A DNA stretch of 62,000 nucleotides from Zygnema cylindricum (lineage: Eukaryota > Streptophyta > Zygnematophyceae > Zygnematales > Zygnemataceae). The notes beneath the pieces are model-generated. The model was not told where the DNA came from. It worked only from the letters and a program-made list of their open reading frames with translations, and ran no database searches. The number at the start of each line of letters is the position of its first letter. Positions within the stretch are counted from its first letter, which is position 1. The position numbers and the translations under genes were made by a program. The stretch spans positions 1-62,000 of the forward strand of contig JBBHKE010003535.1 in the NCBI GenBank assembly GCA_037447655.1, in the 5' to 3' direction. This document shows, one piece after another, positions 43,453-56,179 of the stretch.

Positions 43453-44927
43453 GGCTGGCTCTTGTCGCTCTTTTTCTAGTAAATGTATTAAGATAGGCTA
43501 GAAAGCTATACTTTCTCTCCGCGGAAAGACGTCTCGGTGTAGTGAGCTTTCCGGTATTCACATTCCTGCAAAGCTGGAAGCTTCATGGCGCCATAATCTC
43601 CACGAGGGAGGGACCAACAATCTAAAGAAGAGGCGGATGTGGTCGGAGACTCGGAGTACTTTGTCGTTAGCAGGAACGTGAAATGAATGTGGCATAAACT
43701 TTGTGTTCGATCGATTTCAAATCAGGAAACATCGGCAACCGATATTACGCTGGTGTCTTCGCACAAGAGTTTACGTCATTGAGTACATAAACGCACATTT
43801 TTCGTACAAACCTGGTACGAGTAGACGGCAATCAATATTGACTACCTTTGACTTCTGAAATTCGACCTGTTTATCTCGCTACCGGCTAAAATAAACAGGC
43901 AAGTGGAACTGTCACAGAGAAACTGCCCAAAAGAGTCCAGCGCAGGTGCGCCTTGCTATACCGTAACATACATCCCCCCTGTTGAACCCGACACCGGTTC
44001 AATAATCATTATTTCACGTTCTGCATATTGAACTTTTGAAACCTTGTACTTAAGATTTTTGAACTTCGCGTCATTTTGTTTCAAAAAGTACAATTTAGAC
44101 GCATTTTATTGGCACAGCGCATTCTGTATTCGTACGACAGGTGACTTGTTCCGTAGTTTTCAAACTATTGAACCATAGTTCAAAAGTAGGTGAAAGTAGG
44201 CCCATACAATATGCCTATTGTACGAAAAACATACAATATGACCTTAAGACCCATATTATATTGGTCGCAAAATGAAAAAGAAAAGTAACAGGGTTGAGTT
44301 GCACATCGTTCGATAGAGAGTTAAACGTCATCGGACGGTCGCTGATCAGAGTAGCGATCAAAGTAGCGATCTAAGAAAATCACATGAAAAGCCTATAACA
44401 CAACTTGCGCCTACCAAAGGCCTACCATAAAACGCCTACCTTTGGACTATGATTAGGAATCATAAAACTGTGAAACGTATACTCCGGAAGAATTTCATGG
44501 AGATTCGCCCTATTGTGAACTTTTCGGCCTTCATTGGTCATGCTGGCGAATAAGTTTTTTTCTTTTGAAATCGTTGGGAGTTGCGCGGTTTTCCCGTTTC
44601 CGTTGACTTTCTGATGCGCACTTTTCAAAAGGGTATCATAAAAGAAAAGGGAAACTGGAGAGCATGTAAGGGATAGAATCATAGAACTTGTGTGTATGTT
44701 TACAGAGCCAAGTTTTGTAAACTTTTTTGTCAATTGGTTGCGTTTATTGTAAAGTTAGTCATCGGTACCTTTTATATCCACTTCTAAGAACAGTGAACTA
44801 CCGTGTCACACCGGAAAGGAAACTCACGCACCTTTTCGGACGTAGCTTACATAAATACAATCTTTATATTTCTATCTTGTCCGGCTTCATTTGGATTTCT
44901 TATATTGACTGATTTAGTGTGATACCT
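43453..44927. promoter_or_regulatory. Divergent intergenic region between Derlin and the SUMO-like gene
   Basis: About 1.5 kb lies between the two start codons, so it probably holds both promoters and 5' untranslated regions. A MITE-1 copy (44173-44452) occupies its middle. I found no canonical ER-stress element (CCAAT-N9-CCACG) near the Derlin start, and no clear TATA box could be assigned to either gene. Confidence 0.5.
44173..44452. mobile_element. MITE-1 copy c (280 bp), between divergent genes
   Basis: The ends are CCATAGTTCAAAAGTAGG and, inverted, TCATAGTCCAAAGGTAGG. It is in the opposite orientation to copy b and of almost the same length. It shares ACAATATG-rich inner arms and the TGATCAGAGTAGCGATC-like core. 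Confidence 0.75.
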
Positions 44928-46727
44928 ATGGCTAGGAAGAGGAAAGGTTTGAGTTCTTTAATTCAAACGAAGCTTTCAGCAACTACAGCTAACAATAACA
45001 GGGGCCCTGTTTCTAAGGCAACTTCTTCAGAATTAGGTCAAAACCGTTCGTCTGATATTATCGACTTATGCAGCAGTGATAGTGATACTGAGCAACCAGT
45101 CTCGGCATCTTCTCAAAGTCAACAAGTAAAAGCTCGTGGAAATCGACGGCCATTGTCTGTCATAAAAGATACTTCATCTGGTGCAGTCAATTTATCCATT
45201 CTAGGAAAGGAAAAGAGCAAGAAGGCTGCTTCTGACGACCTTTTGAATCGCACCGGAGACTTTAGCTGTCTCCATCGCGCTGTGGAGGCTGAATGTGCTG
45301 TACCAGAAAAGTCTACTGTACAAGAAAAATCTTCCGTACAAGAAAAATCCACCGCACAAGAAACTATTACCACAAATTCAATAAGAGACCCAGAAATCAG
45401 GGCTGTGAGTCGACATGATTCACCGGGCATTGAGAACACCTCACCTTTTATTCAAAATGCACAGAAACTTCCTGGTATAAGTCAACTTGGTCAGATTTTC
45501 CCTCCAGGTGCTGTTCCAGGAGAGGAATCATTGGTGCAAGATGAGAGCCGGCCTTCTCCTGAAGACAGGGTATGACATGGAAAGGAAAGGAAAGGATTAC
45601 AGAATAATGTTCACTCCAATAAAATGGAATGGACCATTTATATGGTGGTAGTGGTTATGTTAAACAGAAAAAATGTTCATCAGCTTATACATCCAGTGCC
45701 AATTATTTTTTTGTGAACTTTAGATTTGCTTGCATATAGAATAACATTCACTCTTATAGAATGTAAGGAACTATTCTGAAGGTGACAGAGCAAGGATAAT
45801 TATGTAAAGTTTAAAAACTGTCTCAGATGCTTGTTGATTGTCGAGTTTAACGAGAAAACTCAGCTGACACTTAGAACTCTTCTTGTGATTGGATTGCAGA
45901 ATGAAGAAGACGAGTTTGAACCTCTGTTTCATTACGGAGGCAATCAAATGCCTGCACCTCAATGGCAGGGAGTTGTTTGTGAGTTTCAACCAGTTGTTCT
46001 TCTTATTTTGAGAAATAACTGAAGAGTGTTTTAACAAGCCGTCGTGACAGCCTTTACTGTCTTTCCCCACTTTTTGTATTTGTGTTTGATTGATTGGCCC
46101 CTAAGGATGTTGATTACATTTCTTGCAATGTAACCCTTGTGCTAATGAGAGGACAAACTGTTGTTTGTGGATTTCAACAAGTTTCAACCAGTTGCTATTA
46201 CCTGCTTATATCATTATGACAAATAACTGCTGTGTATTTTAACCAACCGTCGAGACGGACTGATGTCTTTCCGCCCTTGTGTTTTTATTTGTTCAATTGG
46301 CACTAAGGAAGTTTCTTTCATTTCTTGCAATGTAACGCTTATGCTAATGAGAGGACAGTGGACACATTTTGCTGTAATTTCTCAACATTCCTTGTTGAGT
46401 TTGATATCTCAACGTTCCTTGTTAAAAAATTTCGAGCAGTTGAATTTTTGTGCATCTTTATTTTCAATCGTTCAATTTTCTTTTCGAGGCAAATGAAAAA
46501 AAGGTAGTGGTCCTATCTTTCCATCATGTCGTGACGATTAAAAATTTGAAAAGTGAATAGTGAGAAAAATGTATTTTTTGAAGGCTTGAAAACAATTTCA
46601 ACACTAATAATCGTAGGGAGCCCAATACAAGACACCGCCCCCATCGCTATTCAAGTTAATAACTCTGATTCAATTGCGTGTTTTTTCGACATACATTAAC
46701 CGTGATGCCTATTTGCACTATGTACCT

Positions 46728-46783
<56 letters not shown>

Positions 46784-46897
46784 CGTCAAATTGAGTCAAA
46801 TGGAGTTGAATGGAGGTTTTTTTTTTTCTCCAGGAGTTAATAGCGAAGAGGTGGTTCCGGAGTTCAAGGCGGATGGTTACAAATTTCAGGCGGCCAG

Positions 46898-46949
<52 letters not shown>

Positions 46950-49900
46950 TTATACCTCCTAAACTAAAAACCTCCATTCAACTCCATTTGACTCAATTTG
47001 ACTCTATTTGACAACATTCTGACCCCATTCGACTCTATTTGACTCGTTGATCCATTCGGACTCCCTCTCTCCCCCTCGGCGTACACGATCACCACTGGCT
47101 CTGACATCAACATTCCTTGTTGTTTGAGCTGCGATTGCCACTGCATGATAAAAGCTTCAGGGTACGATAAAGCCTATCTGTCAGAAAAGGAAGAGGAGGA
47201 TCGATAGGTGGAGGGAGGGCGCGGAGAGAAAGAGAGGGAGAGGGGAGGGAGGTCAGGGGGAGGCAGCGGGAGACGGGGGAGGTGAGGTGGAGGGGTAGGT
47301 GGGTGGTGTTGGGGCAGGCAATCTAACATGTAGGTTTGGGCGAGCCTGTTAAGGAGCTTTACTCTTTTCTTGCGATACAATTTTGATCATTGACCTTGCT
47401 TTCGTGGGACCTCATCAATGCATATGGCTTGATCCAACCAAGTGGCTACATTTCTAGTGTAGTTTAAATGTGCGAAAAAAAATGGAAATGCTAAACCTGG
47501 TTTCTCCGTACTATAGGCATATTATACGCGAAATTCCATGTAATGAGTGTCTTTTTCTGGATAAACGCATACAGCGTTCAAGTGTTTTCGGACATTTTAA
47601 CTATGGTCTGAAGTTCCCCTGAGGAGCTAGCTCGAACACATGCATATTTTATTTTCCCTTATCATGACATGTGTCGCTCCTTTTTCTTCTTGCACAGCTT
47701 TGGACGATGAAAGTGACGACGACTTGGAGCCTTCAAGCTTTTTGGCACCTGCAAAAGGAAACGAGATGGTTCAGGTACATTTTAAGAGTCGTCGGTTGGT
47801 TTTCTTAAATGCACCTTATTGAGTTGATTTAGTTATGGCAAGTGAGTTCCCAATGATGTATTACCATTTTATCGCATTGATAATAGTCAAAGGACCTTCG
47901 CATCTTTGCACTGTTGACAGCAATGGCATGCCAGTTTTTGTTTTGGTTTCGGGCCTGTAACAGCGGCTTGATACAGGCATGTTTCCACTTACATTTTTTT
48001 GGTTATGTTTTGACCAGCTTTTCGTCATGTAAAAGTGTTGAAAATATATGTTCAAAATTGTGTAACATTACCAAAACATGTCCAAAACTTGTTCAAAATA
48101 GTGTAAGTGAAAATGTGTCTTCTGTTTTTTGGATCAATGTTCAATATGGGAAGGATTTTAAGGCTGTTGGCCATTGTGTATTAGAATGGTATACTGGCCA
48201 TCGCTGTTAGAGCTAATCACTTCCATTCGTGTGAGTTTTGTCTTGACCCAAAATTATAAATTAGTGTTCATAACACCGTTTATTTAAGTGGCCCGTAATG
48301 GGCCACATGGCAAAACATAATGTACTGTAGTTAGTTTTGTAAATGTGTGAACACTGATAATTTTCTAACTCTAATACGATCGGCGGTCTAGTGAAGGCAA
48401 GGCAATTAAAGGTTTCCTCTGCAGGAGCATGGTGTGGCATTGTAAAATGGTTATTTTTGTTTTGAAGGGTCTCAAATGTAGCGTGTTTCCGGTGTATTTC
48501 TCTTTGTATGAAATGAGGAGGAATTTTTGATTTTTTGCACATTTTGCTAATGAATGTGAAGTGTTACTAAGAATAAAAGTGGCTTCTTAAAGTTGGTATT
48601 TTTGGGGCTTGAATTTAAGGCATGCAGGAACTTAAGAAAGTCAGAAAAGCTAACGAAGTAAAAAAATGACCGGTTTACAATAGTTATCATGTCGTGGATT
48701 AAGCACCACAATATATTTTTTACTTTCCCATTCAGTAACCAAGAAGCCTTCTTCATTTTGAAATAACCTGTAGAAAATGATCCATGGTCCTAATACTACA
48801 AAGATGTCCACTGATAAGCCACCATGATCTTGCTTGTGGTGAAAAGAAAGGTATAAAGATGCATAGCTAATTGGCGATCTCAAGTTAGACACGGTCTAAT
48901 GGGAAAGTACTACCTTCAGTGCAAGTGACATTTCTCTGTTTTCTACCTCCTGCCATTACAAGTAAATAAAAGAAAATAGCAAGGAGTTGGAAGTTTGACT
49001 TGAGAAAATGACAACTTGAAGCATTTGTAATAGCAAATGCAAAACTCAAGGACTAAGAAGTCTGACTTGAAAAAATTATAGCATCAAGCATTTTTGATAA
49101 CAAATGCAAAACACAGAGCAGCATTAGCCAATGGCAGAAGAACTAAATTTGAATCTCCAAAGTTGCCAATCAGCTACCAACAGGATCAATTCAAGCAACA
49201 TAGATTTGGAATTTATGGCTGAACATCAAAAGCTGTCGAAAGGGATGACAACGAAATATGCTTTGTTATATGATGGCGATAATATGATAACAACAAAATA
49301 GCATGGCATGTATCAAACTGTTGCAACAAGCATTGTTATTCATTTATCAAAAAGGTATTGTAATGATGTGCCACAAATGCTTCCTCACGACCTTAAAATT
49401 TTGTACACTGAACATTAGTGAGAGACACTACCCCCTCCTCCCCCTTCCCCTACCACCACCATCCAGAAGTAGTAGTTATTCACAGTGTGAGCTTGTAAGT
49501 ATGTGACATATCATCTGATTGTTCTTGCCGCTTCATGAAATTTGCAAACATACTTTAGTGTCAATCAGACTCATTTTACAGAGTCCTAGTAGCCAAATGG
49601 AAAGTCAGAATGCCTGTATTTAAGTTATCAATCTGAAATTATGCATGGTTTTCTCTGACGTAGAAACTTTTTCAGTCAACATATGTGGTCTAATTCCAGT
49701 CAGCTTGCTACTGCCACGTATGTACCACGTACTGCTTTTGTTGTGCTGGGTCAAGCGGTTCATTTTTTATTTTTTTTTTATAGCACACTGTACTTGGATT
49801 GAGTGGTTTTTCTGTGAATTGGACTGAGGTAGGTGTATATTAACTGCATATTTATCTGCGACTAATGTTTATTTGATTTATTAGCATTTTGTATATATAA

Positions 49901-52900
49901 GTTATGGAGAGATGGTACATTTCTTGCTATTGTATGAGTTTTACCATGAACTTTAATGTTGAAGGTTACTGATCAAACTTAATCAGTGAAAAATGTAATG
50001 TAACAGTCTGGCAGTCTTTGTCACAAGCTTCCTGTTGGTTAGGGTTAGCAACGTACCAACTGGAATAACCTCTTTAGCATCGTTTCCTTTTAGCTGACGT
50101 GCTAAACCACAAAAACGTATTATTTCCTTAGTTACACACGACGAAAGACACTCACTACTCATTTTAACTGCTATATATGCACAGTTTCTACGCACGAAGT
50201 GGACTAACAGGATGTGATCACAGTGACAAACTGCATTTTGTATTTATCAGCCAATAAGAATTTTCTGTTCAGAGGAAGCATGATTACGGTATTGCAGAGT
50301 CTTTGGTGTGCTCGTTTAGGATTTGAGCAGTAAATAGCATCTTGATGCGTTTCTATCGGCCTTTTTAAGGTTCTAGCAGGTAGCTGTTCTAGCATCCTGT
50401 GTTTTAAAACTGATTTTGGCTCCATGTGCGTGCACAGAAGCCTGAGTCAGAGAGGCATACCAGTACTACCGATAGCCGAAAGAACGGAGAGACGATGGAA
50501 ACTCTGGGAATACCTTCATTTCAAAGCCCTCCATCTCCAGACGCTTCAATTAGGACAGCTGAACTTCTTGAAAGACGGTGAGTAGTCATTTCTTCTGGAG
50601 CTGGAGGGATTTGTCAAGCTCACAGTCATTCATTCTCCTTATGGTGTCCCTAACCAGCCTTATGCTCCTGCCCGCAACATCTTTTGCCAGTGGACCAACT
50701 CTTAATTGAGATTCTTTAAAGTTTTTCTTTTTTTTATCCTCAGGCGGCAAAGAGAACTTGCTGCCGCACGTGAAGCGGCTGAAGCAGAAGCATTACTGAA
50801 GAAAGAGGAAGATGAGGCAAGAGCAGCTGCTCTAGAGAAGGAAAACGCAGGCGCTTGTAACCGGTCAAATCCATCCAGGATAGGAGGGGCAAGCAATCCA
50901 GCCTTTATGGTGGAGGAAAGTATGCCCTCTGCCGAACATGCTGATAGTGGTGGAGTACAAATGGAGGGAGAGAAAATCCGGCTGAAGTTGAGAACTAAGG
51001 ATGAGGAAGAGCACTGTTATAAGCTGGGCAAGGTACAATACACAACCTTAAGTGTGTCCGAGAGTCGTGTTTGTGTTTTATGTAGCCTTTTTCGTGCATT
51101 ATCTTTGCATGCAAGACTGGAGTTTCCATCGACTTTCTCAGATTGTTTACATTATGTTCTCAGGATTTGATTGACTAGAAAGCTCGGCAGTGGTAGTGCC
51201 TTTGTTTCTTTCAGTTGGGCACTTCAATCAATTTTGATGTTTGTAAACAAGGATCGGAAGCTATTTAAAAATAATCTAAATTAGAGTTATTAACCCTAAT
51301 TAAACAATACCTGTAAGACGGTTAAGCTGGGGTTGCTGTGATCTGCAGTATTTTCTTTCTATGTAATTACTAGATACGGCGATAGTAAATTTTGAATCTC
51401 AAACAAAGCACCTCTCAATTGCCGATGGTGCCATTCCTCTCTGGGCGGCATATTGTGAAAAATATAAATGAAACTCTAAAGTTTCATGCACTTAAAACTT
51501 TAGGACAGAACTACAGTACTTTATATTATTACCTTACCACACGTACAAGTTAGAACGTCGCAACTCACAGTCAAATTGTTGTGGTATATTAAATTGTTGT
51601 GGTGATACAGTATATCTATGAATTGATATCGATATCCATCGTCTTAATAATCTTCATATTGTTCAAACCGGTATATTGTCCTGTATCGAATATCGAGGGC
51701 CCTAAAATTTATGTTTATTGAGTATCTCAAAGTCCTTCTCGATACAAAACACTCAAAAATCGGTTTGTTTTCCTGTCTGTTTGTGTGTCCGTTTTCTGTA
51801 CAACAAGATAAAGTCTAACTTTGCTTTTGTTTGTATGCTAGAAAGTCTTCACGGCTTTTTACTTTCTTGTACTTTTTGCTGTGCGCAATGTAACGTTTAC
51901 GGCCAATCTTGGTTCAGTAACTGTCACATGACATTTGTTTGTAGGCTGTCAAGATATTGTACTTTTATATCTCCTTACAAGATTTGAGATTAATAGACTA
52001 ACAATAAAAAGATGTATATATATATGCATGTATATATATGCATGTATATGTTTTTATTATATATACAATGCATGTATATTATATTTTTATGTAATGAATA
52101 TATTTACATTTGGAATTTTGCATGAAGCTTGAGCCAAATTACCCGGTTAATTGGCAGTTCGGCATGTTATTTCTGAGCTTGAAACCCATTCTGTAGTAAT
52201 TTCCGTCTCAATCGCAAAGTATCTTAACAACACTGAATGGTTCACATTCTAATTGATGTACCACTGAACCAGGCTGAGTGCGATTGCCGTACTAGGTTTT
52301 CCTGTGTATGTTCATCCAACAATGATTAAAATGCTGGTTCTTGTTGTCAGTTTTGTTATTTTTCAGCCTTAGCACGGTTTGCCCAAACACAACTATGTTA
52401 TATAAACCTTTTAACACTAGACCTGCTTCTGTCCGAAATATTTAGTATTGACCAAACTTTCGGATCACTGACAGCTTTTACATGAAGGTCTCTCCAAGTC
52501 CGTACAAAAATTGGAAAAATGTACTTTTTACATCCACGTGTTGTCAAGACTGCGACCTACTTAGGACAATTTTTCTTTGGGGACGTGGCATCGTTTGGAA
52601 AAAGGTCAAAAATTATAAAAAATTGGTGTTCCGCGTTTATGGACCTAGCCGAGTTAAACATCTCCAATTTGAGCGATTTTGTGTTTCTCGTGTAGGTCTT
52701 AGAGTTTGACTCATCTAACGCAATTTTTTTTTTAATTTTTTTTTTTTTAGAAAAGCATATGAAGGCATGGTGCCCACCTAAGTGACGCCAAACCAGAAAA
52801 AACTTAGGATATCTGTTTCACTATTGAAGTTTTACACTAACAAAGTTCTAGGGTTACACTATCAAAGAGTTTATCCTCGTTTTGGGGTCGAATCGTACAG

Positions 52901-53302
52901 TTCAGTCTTTTGGGTAAATTTACGCACGGTCTACACTAAAAATGTACGTTTTACCCTCAACATTAGGGCGAATTTCTTCAATGTAATTACCCTATCATTT
53001 GCTGTTTGTAAAAGTGCATTTAATGTGGAGTTTTTTTCTTAAGCCACTGAGTGTAAAAGATTTGACTTGTCTTGACTTGTATCCAAACATGAATGTGACA
53101 ATGGGCCACATTGTTGTTGTATGTTTTTGGTGTGTAGACGGACAGCCTCGAGAAGATGTTTTTGGCCTTTGCAAAGAAAGTCGGCGGTTCCATGGACGAC
53201 TTTCAGTTTGTTTTTGACGGAGAGAAACTGAATCCGAAGCAATCGCCGCTCGATTTGGATATGGATGACGATGACATGATTGAAGTTAGTTCCTTGCGGT
53301 AA
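44928..53302 (+). CDS. SUMO-like domain protein (Rad60/NFATC2IP-like)
   Basis: Proteins of this kind carry a SUMO-like domain and are linked to SUMO signalling and genome stability in yeast and animals. The plant role is less clear. Six exons: 44928-45569, 45900-45978, 47698-47774, 50438-50577, 50744-51032 and 53138-53302. Phases and GT-AG junctions agree, giving 463 aa. The ATG at 44928 (MARKRKGLSSL) is the first in frame. A likely SUMO-interacting motif (DIIDLCSSDSD) is at residues 43-53. Three QEK-type repeats lie at 126-146, an acidic stretch (DDESDDDLEP) near 242-251 and a charged helix (RRQRELAAAREAAEAEALL) near 312-331. The C-terminal SUMO-like domain is residues 390-463 (IRLKLRTKDEEE, DDFQFVFDGEKL, MDDDDMIEV). 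There is no C-terminal diglycine for conjugation. Confidence 0.88.
46729..46782. repeat. (CA)n(TA)n microsatellite in intron 2
   Basis: A short ACACAC run is followed by about 20 TA units. A second TA array is at about 46899-46945. Both lie inside intron 2 of the SUMO-like gene, and each adjoins an arm of the 36-bp inverted repeat. Confidence 0.9.
46785..47002. repeat. Perfect 36-bp inverted repeat flanking a TA array
   Basis: Arms 46785-46820 (starting GTCAAATTGAGTCAAATGGA) and 46967-47002 are exact reverse complements over 36 bp. Near-repeats of ACTCYATTTG continue to about 47045. The unit lies in intron 2 of the SUMO-like gene. Confidence 0.85.
47185..47325 (+). repeat. G-rich purine tract in intron 2
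   Basis: About 140 bp is almost purely A and G on the plus strand with many GGG and GGGG runs (GGGGAGGGAGG, GGGGGAGGTGAGG). Runs are close enough to allow G-quadruplex folding in DNA or in the unspliced transcript. This is inferred from sequence only. Confidence 0.6.
47460..47603. mobile_element. MITE-3 copy in intron 2 of the SUMO-like gene
   Basis: The left end AGTTTAAATGTGCGAAAA and the right end, inverted, AGTTAAAATGTCCGAAAA match the 39694-39834 element in length and ends. Confidence 0.65.
48190..48390. mobile_element. Degenerate MITE-2-like element in intron 3
   Basis: The left end TATACTGGCCATCGCTGTTA and the right end, inverted, TAGACCGCCGATCGTATTAG resemble the MITE-2 ends (CATCG, TTAGAG). 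It is about 200 bp, the size of copy ii. The match is imperfect. Confidence 0.45.
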
Positions 53303-53551
53303 GATATTTTTTTCAGGTTTTAGTCATCTACTCTTTAGTTATCTTCTTAATATGCCAAAGCTTTATGTTTAAGTATCTTTATCTTTGTAACACAATTCTT
53401 AGTTTACTACGAGCAGTGCCAAATCGGTCTCGTCTCCATTCTGTAAGTCTTCATTGAGTCGACTTTTTGACTGATTTTAGTCAAAAAGTTATTCAAAAAG
53501 TATCGTCCATAGCTTGTTGGTGAAATTGTCTTCTGTTGTTTAAATTGTTTC

Positions 53552-53557
53552 AATAAA
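53552..53557 (+). terminator. Possible polyadenylation signal of the SUMO-like gene
   Basis: AATAAA about 250 bp after the stop, in a U-rich context (TTGTTTCAATAAATTG). Plant signals are loose, so this is a candidate only. Confidence 0.35.
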
Positions 53558-53710
53558 TTGTTTAAACATTGTAACTGGTGTCATATGGTTACCAATTTTA
53601 TGTCCAACCAATGTGCATTATACTGACCTCCAGACGACAATTTTTAGCTCTGTTTTCACAATCGAGGAGAGATTCATCTTTTTGGTTTCATCTGTCACTT
53701 TAAAGCCCAG

Positions 53711-53825
53711 CCTATTAAACCCTAGAAAACCCTACAATAGCCTAAAAATCCTAGAAACACTAAAAACCCAAAAACCCTGGAAAACCCTATTTTTTTTTTT
53801 TAAACCTTTGAAAACCCTTAAAGTT
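53711..53825 (+). repeat. Degenerate telomere-like repeats
   Basis: The stretch has several AAACCCTA-type units with irregular spacing (TAAACCCTAGAAAACCCTAC, AAAACCCTGGAAAACCCTAT) and a poly-T interruption. It resembles the plant telomere unit CCCTAAA but is not a clean tandem array. Confidence 0.5.
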
Positions 53826-55908
53826 TCGTTAAGTGCAAGCCCAGCTGGTGCATCTTGACAGTGGAATTTTTTTTTTGCTTAGTTGACGATGTTGTAGGCG
53901 GCTCAAAAACTTTTCCTATTTTTCCAAAGTGGTTCAAAAGACAGCAATAGATGAAAGTGTTTAGGTTTTTTACAGGCTATATATAATTGCAGATATATGG
54001 GAATATCTGAGTTTGAATAGTACACTGCCCATCGTTATTACCGTAGATTCCTCCCTGTCAAACCAAAAATAATCGAAGTCCTGTCAAGCAAAGTGGAGTT
54101 TGATGAGTTCAGCGTCGTTATATGTCAAGGCGAACATTTGCCTATTGTTACTGTAGTAATGCAATGATTCAAACCTCTAAAATACTTGTTGCAACTAGTT
54201 TATTTTTGGCCAAATAAAATTAATTTTAGAAGTGTTTCCGGGCTCGACAGACATTAAAGGTAGAGTTGATCACTCTAATTCCAGATATGGTTTCTTTTTG
54301 ACCTGAAATCATAAATTAATACTAATAGCACTGTGTAAGCAAGTGGCCCACCATGCAATGAAAAAGTCAAATAGTCCATCACAGAGATAAACGTTATTTT
54401 ACTGAGCGGAAAATGTTTACCTCTCAAAACTATGAGTGGTGTAACTGAACGACAATAATGGAAAGTTATTCACTCACTCGAAGCTAAAAACCAACTGTTG
54501 GCCCTGTCATACATAAAGAGTCATAATCCTCTTGTTGACCCTTTCTCAATTTCTTCTGTGCATGACTACATTAGTGATACAAAAGAAAAAGCGTAAATGC
54601 TAATTTAGTGTTAATGCAAAGCTATTTTGAGTGTCAGAAAAAAAAAAGAAAACATTTACTGTAGCACTGAACGTCAATTTGAGTGTCAACTTTGTAGGTT
54701 CTACGCTGATCTGGCACCAACATTATTTGCACCACCTTGACAGCAAGCGCCATGAAATGCACATCTTGTGTTTAGAAAACGAAGAAAACATATAAATTAG
54801 TATAAAATTTAACCACTCTACTCTATTTTATGCTTTATAATTAAGTGATGTTTCCACTATTTCCGGCGGCTAACAAGTATTGGAAACTATTTTACATGCT
54901 AAACATACTTAACGCAGTGGAAATGAGACGTTTCAAAAATACACTTAATCGTATATATCGCTAATTTTACTAAACGTAATATAGTGGTTAGCGTTTAATC
55001 TATTTTAATGTCAATGGCACTAGTTAATGATTTTGGGTCAACAGAAGCCGCAAAAAACATACACTAACAACAATGAGCGGTATATCAACATATCCACATT
55101 ATATTTGTTTTTGACCGCAATATTTCGCCATCAACACTAGGTCTCTTGAAATGTGGTACTGCAATGGTTGAAAAAAAAGATAGTGTAACAGAATGAACAA
55201 ATAAGTAAACAAACACGCCCGAAACATGAACAGCATCAAAAAAATACACAATAAAACATAAACAATTCCTCAATTTCTGCACTTTGACATTTCTTCATGG
55301 CTATTCAACAGACATTAACATACGTTTTACATACAAAAACATATGTCATCATCCATCACTATCTCCAAAATTACGGAAATAGTTTGACACAACATTCTGC
55401 TCATGATTGCAGTAACAAGAGGTGGGACAAATGTTTTGGGATTTACATTAATACCAAGGGGGCTTTCTACTTTGAGTCCATAATCGAACCACCGTTGATC
55501 CCATGCAACCTGGCCCTAAGATTAAGGATTCACCTCTGTACAAAAATACTGCGTACCCAAATTCCATTTCCAACATAATAAAATAACAGCCTACAGACGG
55601 AACGGATAACGGAACGCGGTTGTTAGTAAACGACAAATCTACGTCATCATCGAAACACACAATTATGATAACAAAACTCTAGGAAAACTTTGAAAAACCA
55701 GAAAATGGAAAGAAGATTGCGTCATCTCCCTTTCAAAAAAATATGAGAAATAAAATAGAAACGCTTGAACGTTTCTGTTAGATTTGAGTTTTTCGGCTGT
55801 CCAACACTCCCATAGCGAGGTCAATTTTGATCCTCTCCATGTGACATTAACTGCTGTTGTTGCTCCCGATCGTCATGGGAAGGAAGCAAAAATTTGAACG
55901 GTTCCCTA

Positions 55909-56131
55909 TTAATGAAACGAAGGGTTTTCGTTACCAGCTTCAGCCTCGTTCCTCCACTTGCGATAACGAACGCCAAGTTTGTCATATCCCACTGGATGGT
56001 TCCAGACATTGGCTCCACGGTACATGCGGTCTTGCTGTCCCAATACAAGCCTTAGATCTTCCGCCAAAACCTGCAGAGAAGGGAGGGAGAGGGAGAGGGA
56101 TAGGGGAAGGAGGGAGGCAGGGAGAGGTAGA

Positions 56132-56179
<48 letters not shown>

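Larger units (their letters stand above)
53303..55908. other. Convergent intergenic region
   Basis: About 2.6 kb lies between the 3' ends of the SUMO-like gene and CAO. It contains a degenerate AAACCCTA-rich stretch (53711-53825), a CATCGTTATTA end near 54010 that resembles MITE-2, and an ACAATGAGCGG end near 55068 of the same type. No supported gene is seen. Confidence 0.5.

Noticed and set aside
43590-43620. CCACG and CCAAC separated by nine bases upstream of Derlin, as an ER-stress element
   Set aside because: The canonical element is CCAAT-N9-CCACG. Here the order is reversed and the CCAAT half is imperfect, so it is not called.
45831-46022. Unspliced open frame around exon 2 of the SUMO-like gene as a separate small gene
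   Set aside because: Its middle is explained as a 79-nt exon with correct splice sites and phase. The parts outside that are intron.
46656-46967. Open frames encoding runs of Ile-Tyr
   Set aside because: They are translations of the TA microsatellites on both strands.
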